From: Brevundimonas sp. MYb52
Lineage (GTDB): Bacteria > Pseudomonadota > Alphaproteobacteria > Caulobacterales > Caulobacteraceae
Length of the DNA stretch: 64,000 nucleotides
NCBI RefSeq assembly: GCF_002979535.1
Contig: NZ_PCPB01000014.1
Span: 32,007 to 96,006 of the forward strand
Direction of reading: 5' to 3'
The notes under the pieces are model-generated. The model made no database searches. It was not told where the DNA came from and saw nothing but the letters and a program-made list of their open reading frames with translations. Shown here piece by piece: positions 56,494-64,000 of this stretch. The position numbers were made by a program, and so were the translations under genes. Positions within the stretch are counted from its first letter, which is position 1; every line of letters starts with the position of its first letter.

Positions 56494-57448
56494 GCACGCG
56501 TTCCTTGGGGGAGGTCGCAGCCTCGCCGATGGGTTCCAGCCAGCCGAAGCGGTCGGGGGTCGTGCCGTCGAACAGGCCGCGGAAGGCCTTGTTGACCGCC
56601 TTGGTGATCGGGCCGGGGCCGTTGGCGCGGGTGGCGATGCCGTCGACGGAGCGGACGGGGGTGATCTCGGCGGCGGTGCCGGTCATGAAGACCTCGTCGG
56701 CGACGTAGAGGGCTTCGCGCGGCAGGATCTGCTCGCGCGCCTCATAGCCCAGACCGCGCGCCAGCTTCATGACGCTGTCGCGGGTGATGCCCTGCAGGAT
56801 GGAGGCGGCGGCGGGCGGGGTCATCAGCACACCGTCCTTGATCACGAACAGATTCTCGCCGGCGCCTTCGGACAGCAGGCCGTCAGCGCCCAGGGCGATG
56901 CCTTCGCCGAAGCCGCGCACGCGGGCTTCGCGGCCGATCAGATAGCCGGACAGATAGTTGCCGCCGGCCTTGGCGCCCGACGGGATGGTGTTGGGGGCGA
57001 CGCGGTTCCAGCTGGAGATGCAGGCGTCGACGCCCTTTTCCAGCGCTTCCTGGCCCAGATAGGCGCCCCAGGGAAAGGCCGAGATCATGACGTCGGTGCG
57101 GATGTTGTCCGGCGACGGCGACACGCCCATGCCGCATTCACCCAGGAAGGCCAGGGGGCGCAGGTAGGCCGAACGCAGGCCCTCGGAACGGACCACCTCC
57201 TTGCAGGCCTGAACCAGTTCGTCCTCGGTGAAGGGCAGGGGGAAGTGATAGATGCGCGCGCTGTCGAACAGGCGACGCACGTGGTCGGTCAGGCGGAAGC
57301 CGCACGGGCCGTTCGGGGTGTCATAGACGCGGATGCCTTCGAACACCGAGGTGCCGTAGTGCAGGGCGTGGCTCATGACGTGAACCGTGGCGTTTTCCCA
57401 CGCGATCAGTTCGCCATTGATCCAGATATTCTTAGCCAGCGGTTGCAT
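56480..57448 (-). CDS. ilvE: Branched-chain amino acid aminotransferase
   Basis: The 322-residue class IV aminotransferase makes valine, isoleucine and leucine from their 2-oxo acids. The opening [35 protein letters not shown] and the PLP-Lys segment [14 protein letters not shown] (Lys at about 162) match Ilv[18 protein letters not shown] forms the phosphate and substrate loop. It overlaps leuA by 17 bases and leuC by 14, so it is embedded in the operon, placing the final step for all three amino acids under the same control. Confidence 0.96.
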   Translation of the reverse strand: MQPLAKNIWINGELIAWENATVHVMSHALHYGTSVFEGIRVYDTPNGPCGFRLTDHVRRLFDSARIYHFPLPFTEDELVQACKEVVRSEGLRSAYLRPLAFLGECGMGVSPSPDNIRTDVMISAFPWGAYLGQEALEKGVDACISSWNRVAPNTIPSGAKAGGNYLSGYLIGREARVRGFGEGIALGADGLLSEGAGENLFVIKDGVLMTPPAAASILQGITRDSVMKLARGLGYEAREQILPREALYVADEVFMTGTAAEITPVRSVDGIATRANGPGPITKAVNKAFRGLFDGTTPDRFGWLEPIGEAATSPKERVHEPA

Positions 57449-58688
57449 AGGTCTTGTCCATTTGTGCGGAGGCGCCCCCGGCTGTCACAGCCGTGATGAT
57501 GGCGGTCAGCTCCGCGTCATTGATTTCGCCGATCTGGTCGGCGCGTTGCTTGAAGCCGGCGAAGACGTCGGCCAGGCGTTGGCCTTCCAGCACATGGCCC
57601 AGGGCCTCGGCCCGCTTGCCGACCGCGTGGCGGCCGGAATGCTTGCCCAGCACGAAGTAGCTGCCCTCGAAACCAACGTCCTCGGGACGCATGATCTCGT
57701 AGGTGCGGGCGTCGGCCATCATGCCGTGCTGGTGGATCCCGGCCTCGTGGGCGAAGGCGTTCAGGCCGACGATGGCCTTGTTGCGGGCGATGACCGTCTC
57801 GGTCACGTCGCGCAGGGTCTGCGAGGCGCGCACCAGGTGACGGCTCTCGGCGGATACGCTGACGCCATAGCGGTCCGCGCGGGTGCGCAGGGCCATGATG
57901 ATCTCCTCGATGGAGGCGTTGCCGGCGCGTTCGCCGATGCCGTTGATCGCGCCCTCGATCTGACGCGCCCCGCCCTCGACAGCGGCCAGGGAGTTGGCCA
58001 CGGCCAGACCCAGGTCGTTGTGCGCGTGCGACGAGAAGATCACGTCGGCGTGGCGCGGGCGGATGATGCCGTCGAGATAGGCGAAGCGTTCGCGCGATTC
58101 CTCGGGCGTGGCGTAGCCGACGGTGTCGGGCACGTTCAGCGTCTGGGCGCCTGCATCGGCGGCGGCCATCAGGGCCTCGGCCAGGAACTCTGGCTCGGTG
58201 CGGAAGGCGTCCTCGGCCGAGAACTCGATGTCGTCGAACATCGAGGCGGCGTATTCCACCGAGCGCGAAATGGTGGCCAGCACCTCGTTGGTGCTCATCC
58301 GCAGCTTGGCCGAGCGATGGATCGGGCTGGTGGCCAGGAAGACGTGGCAGCGGCGATGCGATTTCGGCGCAGGCGACAGGGCCCGGAACGAGGCGTCGAT
58401 GTCCTTCTCGTTGGCGCGATTCAGCGAGGCGAAGACCGGGCCCTCGATCTCGCCGCAGACGCGCCGGATGCATTCCTCGTCGCCCGGTGAGGCGGCGGCG
58501 AAGCCGGCCTCGATCACATCCACGCCCAGGTCGCGCAGGACATGGGCCATCTTCAGCTTGGACTCGGCCGACATGGAGAAGCCGGGGGCTTGCTCGCCGT
58601 CGCGCAGGGTGGTGTCGAAGATGATGACGCGGTTGGGATCCGACGCCGCAATCTCGGCGGTTCTGGATACTCGTTCTACTCGGGACAT
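57432..58688 (-). CDS. leuA: 2-isopropylmalate synthase, short form without regulatory domain
   Basis: The 418-residue enzyme condenses acetyl-CoA with 2-oxoisovalerate, the first step toward leucine. The TIM-barrel catalytic core is intact: IIFDTTLRDGEQAPGFSMSA (about 22-41), FSSHAHNDLGLAVANSLAAV with the metal-binding HxH, and IEGAINGIGERAGNASIEEI. After the linker (YFVLGKHSGRHAVGKRAEAL) the protein ends, whereas most bacterial LeuA (about 510-560 residues) continue with a C-terminal domain of about 130 residues that binds leucine. Feedback inhibition is therefore probably lost (inference). A related synthase specificity cannot be fully excluded, but the leuCDB context supports leuA. Confidence 0.9.
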   Translation of the reverse strand: MSRVERVSRTAEIAASDPNRVIIFDTTLRDGEQAPGFSMSAESKLKMAHVLRDLGVDVIEAGFAAASPGDEECIRRVCGEIEGPVFASLNRANEKDIDASFRALSPAPKSHRRCHVFLATSPIHRSAKLRMSTNEVLATISRSVEYAASMFDDIEFSAEDAFRTEPEFLAEALMAAADAGAQTLNVPDTVGYATPEESRERFAYLDGIIRPRHADVIFSSHAHNDLGLAVANSLAAVEGGARQIEGAINGIGERAGNASIEEIIMALRTRADRYGVSVSAESRHLVRASQTLRDVTETVIARNKAIVGLNAFAHEAGIHQHGMMADARTYEIMRPEDVGFEGSYFVLGKHSGRHAVGKRAEALGHVLEGQRLADVFAGFKQRADQIGEINDAELTAIITAVTAGGASAQMDKTYATAG

Positions 58689-58689
58689 A

Positions 58690-58947
58690 TTACGCGGCCT
58701 CGGACTGGAAGGACTGGGCGGCGATGCGGGACACGCCGAACAGGCGGTCGATCTGGCAGCCCAGGTTGTCGATGGAACGCGCGGCGTCGCGGCCGCGCAC
58801 GGTCAGGGCGATGCGGCGCGAGGGGCCTTCGTCAGCCATGCTCATGCCGTCGATGTGGAAGCCGCGGCGTTCCACCAGGCCGATGAGACGCTGAAGCGAG
58901 CCGTCGGCCCGGTCGATCTGGATGTGAATGGTGTCGCTCATGTTCAT
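58690..58947 (-). CDS. ilvM: Acetolactate synthase small subunit, short IlvM type
   Basis: The 85-residue protein is a single ACT-like domain (MNMSDTIHIQIDRADGSLQR, LIGLVERRGFHIDGMSMADE) that activates the catalytic subunit. The length matches enteric IlvM (about 87 residues), not the IlvH/IlvN form of about 160-185 residues usual in alphaproteobacteria. Its start overlaps the large-subunit stop (ATGA at 58944-58947). The short form lacks the second domain that in IlvH contributes to valine inhibition, so the enzyme may be less sensitive to valine, as in IlvGM (inference). Confidence 0.88.
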   Translation of the reverse strand: MNMSDTIHIQIDRADGSLQRLIGLVERRGFHIDGMSMADEGPSRRIALTVRGRDAARSIDNLGCQIDRLFGVSRIAAQSFQSEAA

Positions 58948-60662
58948 GCGCCTTCCATCATTTCAGCGTTGTTCTTGCCCGGCGGAACCAGAGGCCAGAC
59001 GTTCTCTTTGGGGTTGATGATGACGTGGGCCAGGCAGGGGCCGTCGGCGGCCAGCAGACGGGCGATGCCGTCTTCGACCTGATTGCGGCGGTCGATGCGG
59101 AAGGCCTCGATGCCGAAGGCCTCGGCCACTTTCACGAAGTCCGGGTTGTCGGACAGATCGACCTCGGAATAGTTCTCCTCGAAGAACAGCTCCTGCCACT
59201 GGCGCACCAGGCCGAGCGAGGAATTGTCCAGCAGGACGATCTTCAGGGCGACGCCGTAACGCTTCAGCGTGGCCAACTCCTGGATGTTCATCATGAAGCC
59301 GCCGTCGCCGGCGATGGTGACGACCGTGGCCGAGGGATCGGCCAGCTTGGCGCCCAGGCCGGCGGGCAGGCCAAAGCCCATGGCCCCCAGACCGCCCGAG
59401 GTGATGTGGGCTTCGGGCTTGGAGAAGCGGCAGTGTTGGGCGGCCCACATCTGATGCTGGCCGACGTCGCAGGCGGCGACGAAACGGTCGCCGGCGGCCT
59501 CGGACAACTGCTTCAGCAGGGCGGGCGCATAGACGCCTTCGCCCGGCGCGTCATAGCGGGCGGCGTGACGCTCGGCCGCTGTGGCGCAGCGGATGACCCA
59601 GGGGTCGATAGCCAGAGGCGCAGCCGCCAGACGCGAAGTCAGGGCCTCGACGCCGGGCTTCAGCTCGCCAGCGACCGCGACGTGGGTTTCACGCAGCTTG
59701 CCGATCTCGGAGGCGTCGATGTCGAAATGGACGACGCGGGCGTGGGGCGCGAACTCGGCCAGCTTGCCCGTGGCGCGGTCGTCGAAACGGGCGCCCAGGA
59801 CGATCAGCAGGTCGGACGACTGAACCGCCTCGTTGGCGGCGCGCGTGCCGTGCATGCCCAGCATCCCCAGATAGCCGGGGGCGTCGGTGGGGACGGTGCC
59901 CAGGGCGTTCAGGGTTGAGACGGTGGGGATGCCGGTGGCCTCGGCGAAGGCGCGGACGGCCTCGGTCGCGCGACCGATCTTCACCCCGCCGCCGATGTAG
60001 ATCAGCGGGCGCTCGGCGGCGCGGATGAAGCGCTCGGCCTCGGCGATAGCGTCGTGGTCGACCTCGGCGGTCTCATTGGGGATGTTGAAGCCGAACGGGG
60101 CGACGGCCGTGGCGAACTGGACGTCTTTCGGCAGATCGACCAGGACCGGGCCGGGGCGCCCCGAGGCGGCGATGTGGAAGGCTTGTTCGACGGCGGCCGG
60201 GATCTCCGAGGCGTCGCGCACCAATATAGAGTGCTTCACGATCGGCAGGGTGACGCCCAGGATGTCGATCTCCTGGAAGGCGTCGGTGCCCATGACGCCC
60301 TGGGGGACGTTGCCGGTGATGCAGACCATGGGCACCGAATCCATCATGGCGTTGGCGATGCCGGTGATCAGATTGGTGGCGCCGGGGCCGGAGGTGGCCA
60401 TGCAGACGCCGACCTTGCCCGAGGCGCGGGCATAGGCGTCGGCGGCGAAGGCCGCGCCCTGTTCGTGACGGACCAGGATGTGCTTCAGGCCCGTGCCGGT
60501 CAGGGCGTCGTAGATGGGCATGATGGCGCCGCCGGGGTAGCCGAAGACCACCTCCACACCCATCCGCTCCAGGCTGGAGACGAGCAGGCGCGCGCCGGTG
60601 GCCGTGTCGTTCACGGTCGCCGGAGCGGAGGCGGTTTTCAGGGCGGGCGCGGCGGCGCTCAT
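58944..60662 (-). CDS. ilvG: Acetolactate synthase large subunit (IlvG/IlvB type)
   Basis: The 572-residue thiamine-diphosphate enzyme forms acetolactate or acetohydroxybutyrate, the first common step for valine and isoleucine. It shows FGYPGGAIMPIYDAL with the catalytic Glu in VRHEQGAAFAADAYARASGK, the FAD-binding middle domain (IYIGGGVKIGRATEAV), and the ThDP motif TIAGDGGFMMNIQELATLKR followed by LLDNSSLGLVRQW. The pairing with an 85-residue small subunit favours the ilvG name; ilvB/ilvI are equally usable. AAAGAGAG lies about eight bases before the ATG. Just upstream is a short TATATATATA tract. Confidence 0.94.
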   Translation of the reverse strand: MSAAAPALKTASAPATVNDTATGARLLVSSLERMGVEVVFGYPGGAIMPIYDALTGTGLKHILVRHEQGAAFAADAYARASGKVGVCMATSGPGATNLITGIANAMMDSVPMVCITGNVPQGVMGTDAFQEIDILGVTLPIVKHSILVRDASEIPAAVEQAFHIAASGRPGPVLVDLPKDVQFATAVAPFGFNIPNETAEVDHDAIAEAERFIRAAERPLIYIGGGVKIGRATEAVRAFAEATGIPTVSTLNALGTVPTDAPGYLGMLGMHGTRAANEAVQSSDLLIVLGARFDDRATGKLAEFAPHARVVHFDIDASEIGKLRETHVAVAGELKPGVEALTSRLAAAPLAIDPWVIRCATAAERHAARYDAPGEGVYAPALLKQLSEAAGDRFVAACDVGQHQMWAAQHCRFSKPEAHITSGGLGAMGFGLPAGLGAKLADPSATVVTIAGDGGFMMNIQELATLKRYGVALKIVLLDNSSLGLVRQWQELFFEENYSEVDLSDNPDFVKVAEAFGIEAFRIDRRNQVEDGIARLLAADGPCLAHVIINPKENVWPLVPPGKNNAEMMEGA

Positions 60663-60692
60663 CGGGTCAGTCTCTCTTTATATATATACAGG

Positions 60693-61706
<1,014 letters not shown>

Positions 61707-61709
61707 GGT

Positions 61710-63449
61710 TCAGGCGTCCTCAGAAATCGGGGCGTTGGAATAGGTCGCCGGGGTTTGGGCCGGCGGCGGATTGGGGATGGTCACGGCCCCTTGCGAGGCG
61801 GAGGCGACTGCGGCGCGGTATTTCGCGAAAACGCCTTGCGCCGGACGGACCCGGTTGGGGGCGAAGTCCGCCCGGCGCGCCTCCAGATCGACGAGCACAT
61901 CGATCCGGCGGTTGGTGACGTCGATGACGATTGGATCGCCATCGCGAATGAGTGCAATCGGGCCGCCCGCCGCCGCTTCGGGCGAGACGTGGCCGGCGAC
62001 GAAGCCGTAGGAAGCGCCCGAGAAGCGACCGTCGGTCAGCAGGGCGACGTTCTCGACCTTGCGGCCCTTCAGGGCGGCGGTGACCTGCAGCATCTCGCGC
62101 ATGCCGGGACCGCCCTTGGGGCCTTCGTAGCGGATGATGATGACGTCGCCTTCGCCGACCGAGCCGTCCTGAACCGCGTGGAAGGCGTCTTCCTCGCAGT
62201 CGAAGACGGCGGCGGGGCCTTCAAAGCGGTCGACCTTGTGGCCGGTCAGCTTGATGACCGCGCCCTCGGGGGCGACGTCGCCATAGATGACGGCGTAGGA
62301 GCCGCGCGCCATGACCGGGGTGTCCATGCTGGCGACGACCTGCTGGCCCGGGGTCTCCTCGGCCTCGGCGGCCTCGGTGAATAGGCTGCGGCCGCTGACG
62401 GTCGGGGTGTTGATGATCTTGCCCGCCTCGGCCAGCCGCTGGGCGACCAAGCGCGTGCCGCCCGCTGCGAACAGGTGCGAGGCCAGGAAGCGGCCGCCGG
62501 GCTTCAGGTCGCAGATGACCGGAGCCTCGACGCAGGCCTGGTGGCAGTCCTCAATGCCGAAGTCGACGCCGGCCTCGGCGGCGATGGCCGTCAGGTGCAT
62601 GACGGCGTTGGTCGAGCCGCCCGAGGCCGAGACCGCGACAGCGGCGTTCTTCAGGCTGGCCCTGGTGATGTATTTGCGGGCGGTGTCGCCGGCGAAGACG
62701 CGCTCGACGATCAGGCGACCGCAGCGCTCGCCTTCCGCGCCCTTGCCGGGATCGACGGCGGGGACGTCATTGGCGCCCATGGGGCTGATGCCCATCATCG
62801 CCAGAGCCATGGCCATGGTGTTGGCCGTGAACTGACCGCCGCAGGCGCCGGCGCCGGGGCAGACCGCGCTCTCGACCGCCTTCAGGCCCTCGTCGGACAG
62901 GGCGCCCGCGCCGTGGGCGCCGATGGCCTCGAACACCTCCTGGACCGAGACCTCCTTCTCGCCGATCCGGCCAGGCATGATGGTGCCGCCGTAATAGACC
63001 AGGCCGGGGATATCCATCCGGGCCAGGGCCATGGCCGCGGCCGGGATGGTCTTGTCGCAGCCGACGATGCAGACGACGCCGTCCAACTGATGCCCCTCGA
63101 CGGCCAGCTCGATGCTATCGGCGACGACTTCGCGGCTGATCAGCGAGGCCTTCATGCCCGCCGTGCCCATGGAGATGCCGTCGGTGACCACGATGGTGTT
63201 GAAGTCCACCGGATAGCCGCCCGCCGCGATGATGCCGGCGCGCACGTCTTTGGCCAGGCGGTCCAGGTGCATGTTGCAGGGGGTGACCGTCGACCAGGTG
63301 TTGACGATGGCGATCATCGGCTTGTCGAAGTCGGCGTCCTGCATCCCAGCGGCGCGCAGATAGGACCGCGCCGCGGCCCGGGTCGGGCCCTGGGTGACGG
63401 CGGAACTGCGCGCATTGGGTCGATTTTTGCTGTCGGGCGTCTTGGTCAT
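61710..63449 (-). CDS. ilvD: Dihydroxy-acid dehydratase
   Basis: The 579-residue Fe-S enzyme makes the 2-oxo acids of valine and isoleucine. Cluster cysteines lie in VNTWSTVTPCNMHLDRLAKD, CIVGCDKTIPAAAMALARMD and PGAGACGGQFTANTMAMALA; GRFSGASYGFVAGHVSPEAA is the C-terminal signature. The start at 63449 (MTKTPDSKNRPN) was chosen; an ATG 15 codons earlier (63494) lies in the T-tract of the attenuator hairpin without a ribosome site. It is the first structural gene of the operon and lies directly behind a leader peptide and terminator. Confidence 0.96.
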   Translation of the reverse strand: MTKTPDSKNRPNARSSAVTQGPTRAAARSYLRAAGMQDADFDKPMIAIVNTWSTVTPCNMHLDRLAKDVRAGIIAAGGYPVDFNTIVVTDGISMGTAGMKASLISREVVADSIELAVEGHQLDGVVCIVGCDKTIPAAAMALARMDIPGLVYYGGTIMPGRIGEKEVSVQEVFEAIGAHGAGALSDEGLKAVESAVCPGAGACGGQFTANTMAMALAMMGISPMGANDVPAVDPGKGAEGERCGRLIVERVFAGDTARKYITRASLKNAAVAVSASGGSTNAVMHLTAIAAEAGVDFGIEDCHQACVEAPVICDLKPGGRFLASHLFAAGGTRLVAQRLAEAGKIINTPTVSGRSLFTEAAEAEETPGQQVVASMDTPVMARGSYAVIYGDVAPEGAVIKLTGHKVDRFEGPAAVFDCEEDAFHAVQDGSVGEGDVIIIRYEGPKGGPGMREMLQVTAALKGRKVENVALLTDGRFSGASYGFVAGHVSPEAAAGGPIALIRDGDPIVIDVTNRRIDVLVDLEARRADFAPNRVRPAQGVFAKYRAAVASASQGAVTIPNPPPAQTPATYSNAPISEDA

Positions 63450-63495
63450 CGGATTCTTGGAAGGTTCTGTCTGTCGGTTCTGTGTCGGGCACATG

Positions 63496-63589
63496 AAAAA
63501 CCCCGCTGCCGGATGGGAGCGGGGTGAAAGCGGGCGATTTTGACTGGGTTAGGTCAGGTCGCAGGCATCCACACCGCTCGGCTAAGCGG
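63496..63589 (-). promoter_or_regulatory. Transcription attenuator of the ilv-leu operon (1:2, 2:3, 3:4 stems)
   Basis: On the minus strand four segments follow in order: 1 = CCGCT (63589-63585), 2 = AGCGG (63578-63574), 3 = CCCCGCT (63524-63518) and 4 = AGCGGGG (63507-63501), then TTTTT (63500-63496). Segments 3 and 4 form a 7-base terminator with a 10-base loop; 1 and 2 form a 5-base hairpin with a 6-base loop. Segment 2 can instead pair with segment 3 (GAGCGG with CCGCTC), removing the terminator. Segment 1 overlaps the Pro-Leu codons just after the Leu/Val/Ile run of the leader peptide, so a ribosome stalled on that run would cover it. This is the classic attenuation design; operation is inferred. 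Confidence 0.85.
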
Positions 63590-63694
63590 AATAAGAATTA
63601 CCGAAAGAAGGAGTACGCCCAGCGACAGCACGCGCAGATCGGCCGCCGCTTTCGCGGGGCTCAGGATCGCAGCAATGGCGGCGCGGTGGGACAC
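63554..63694 (-). CDS. ilvL: Leader peptide of the ilv-leu operon
   Basis: A GTG at 63694 with AAAGG seven bases upstream opens a 46-residue peptide whose centre reads VLSLGVLLLSVILIPLSRAV, with 13 of 20 residues Leu, Val or Ile. The frame stops at 63554, 30 bases before the terminator stem. Peptides of this kind in ilvGMEDA and leu operons sense charged Leu, Val and Ile tRNAs through ribosome stalling. It lies between a good promoter and ilvD. The peptide itself probably has no function beyond being translated. GTG rather than ATG initiation is unusual for such leaders, and no in-frame ATG precedes the run within the likely transcript. Confidence 0.8.
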   Translation of the reverse strand: MSHRAAIAAILSPAKAAADLRVLSLGVLLLSVILIPLSRAVWMPAT

Positions 63695-63718
63695 GGAAGA
63701 ACCTTTCAACTGGGCGCT

Positions 63719-63747
63719 CTTATGCCGCCCTCCATGCTGCGACGCAA
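63719..63747 (-). promoter_or_regulatory. Candidate promoter of the ilv-leu operon
   Basis: On the minus strand TTGCGT (63747-63742) and CATAAG (63724-63719) are separated by exactly 17 bases. They resemble -35 and -10 boxes and would start transcription about 15-20 bases before the leader peptide GTG at 63694, with its AAAGG in between. The mRNA start is not measured. Confidence 0.55.
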
Positions 63748-64000
63748 CCCGTTGCGGCCGGAATGTGGAAGAAAAATGCGTCGGCGTTCGCTTTGGCCCG
63801 TTCTGCGCGCATCCGATCCCTAACGAGCGAGGACTGACGCAACATTTCACCGCCTCAGGTCTTGCCATCTATATGTGCGTCTCGAGCGGCGGCGCGAATG
63901 CGGATGGCGGGGCCTTCTGTCTGGGACTCGCGTTCGTTGAGATAGTTCGCATTTCTGTCATTTGAGGGTTGTGGACTCGGGTGGGTGTCCGTATATCCGC
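63748..64000. other. No supportable gene at the right edge
   Basis: I see no convincing coding region, RNA gene or repeat in these bases. Open frames here have no recognisable protein features. A gene may begin beyond the window. Confidence 0.5.

Noticed and set aside
63449..63494. Start of ilvD at the ATG at 63494
   Set aside because: That ATG lies in the T-tract of the terminator hairpin without a ribosome site. The ATG at 63449 is preferred, although its own site is weak.
63540..63965. A 141-codon plus-strand frame at the right edge
   Set aside because: It is antisense to the leader peptide and promoter and has no recognisable protein features.

Overview
The window reads as chromosome of a high-GC alphaproteobacterium of the Caulobacterales, most likely a Brevundimonas-like species. 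The strongest marker is a ChpT-type histidine phosphotransferase (13558-14250), part of the CckA-ChpT-CtrA cell-cycle relay, beside a CheY/CheR pair. TonB receptors, a PQQ glucose/quinate-type dehydrogenase, NHEJ genes and RND efflux fit that assignment. The species call is inference from gene content.

Layout: 1-5295 is the right end of an integrated mobile element. It holds four tightly overlapping genes of a replication module (CHC2-like primase fragment, small HTH protein, TOPRIM-DUF927 helicase, small protein), a cluster of six GGTTCCC repeats around an AT-rich core, a tyrosine integrase, and a tRNA/tmRNA 3' end that marks the junction. 5342-20826 is core genome: nucleotide-sugar epimerase, M28 membrane peptidase, TonB receptor, Tat-exported metallophosphatase, cheR-cheY-chpT, cysQ, a degenerate aldo/keto reductase, bolA, GNAT, radC, map, a CinA-like protein and a FadL-type porin. 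20917-30815 holds an rhlE-type RNA helicase with a long leader, a DUF1345 membrane protein, Ku, an isochorismatase-like hydrolase, DUF3606, an MFS transporter, a divergent aldo/keto reductase and LysR pair, and LigD (Ku and LigD form bacterial NHEJ).

31047-38370 is a nitrogen-assimilation block (gltD-gltB-amt). It is followed by an M16 peptidase, a membrane PQQ dehydrogenase, proB-proA, and a tripartite RND efflux operon with a divergent TetR regulator and a candidate operator.

53389-63750 is one long minus-strand operon for branched-chain amino acids: leader peptide, ilvD-ilvC-ilvB/G-ilvM-leuA-ilvE-leuC-leuD-leuB. It covers the common valine/isoleucine enzymes and the whole leucine branch. 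It starts with a good promoter and a 46-residue leader peptide packed with Leu/Val/Ile codons. Overlapping 1:2, 2:3 and 3:4 stems end in an intrinsic terminator just before ilvD: a complete transcription attenuator readable directly from the sequence. The small acetolactate synthase subunit is of the short IlvM type, and LeuA lacks the usual C-terminal regulatory domain.

The most notable items are the attenuated single-operon ilv/leu cluster and the iteron-like array beside the primase-helicase of the mobile element. Long open frames opposite gltB, the TonB receptor, the PQQ dehydrogenase and the RND genes are GC-rich antisense shadows and are left out.
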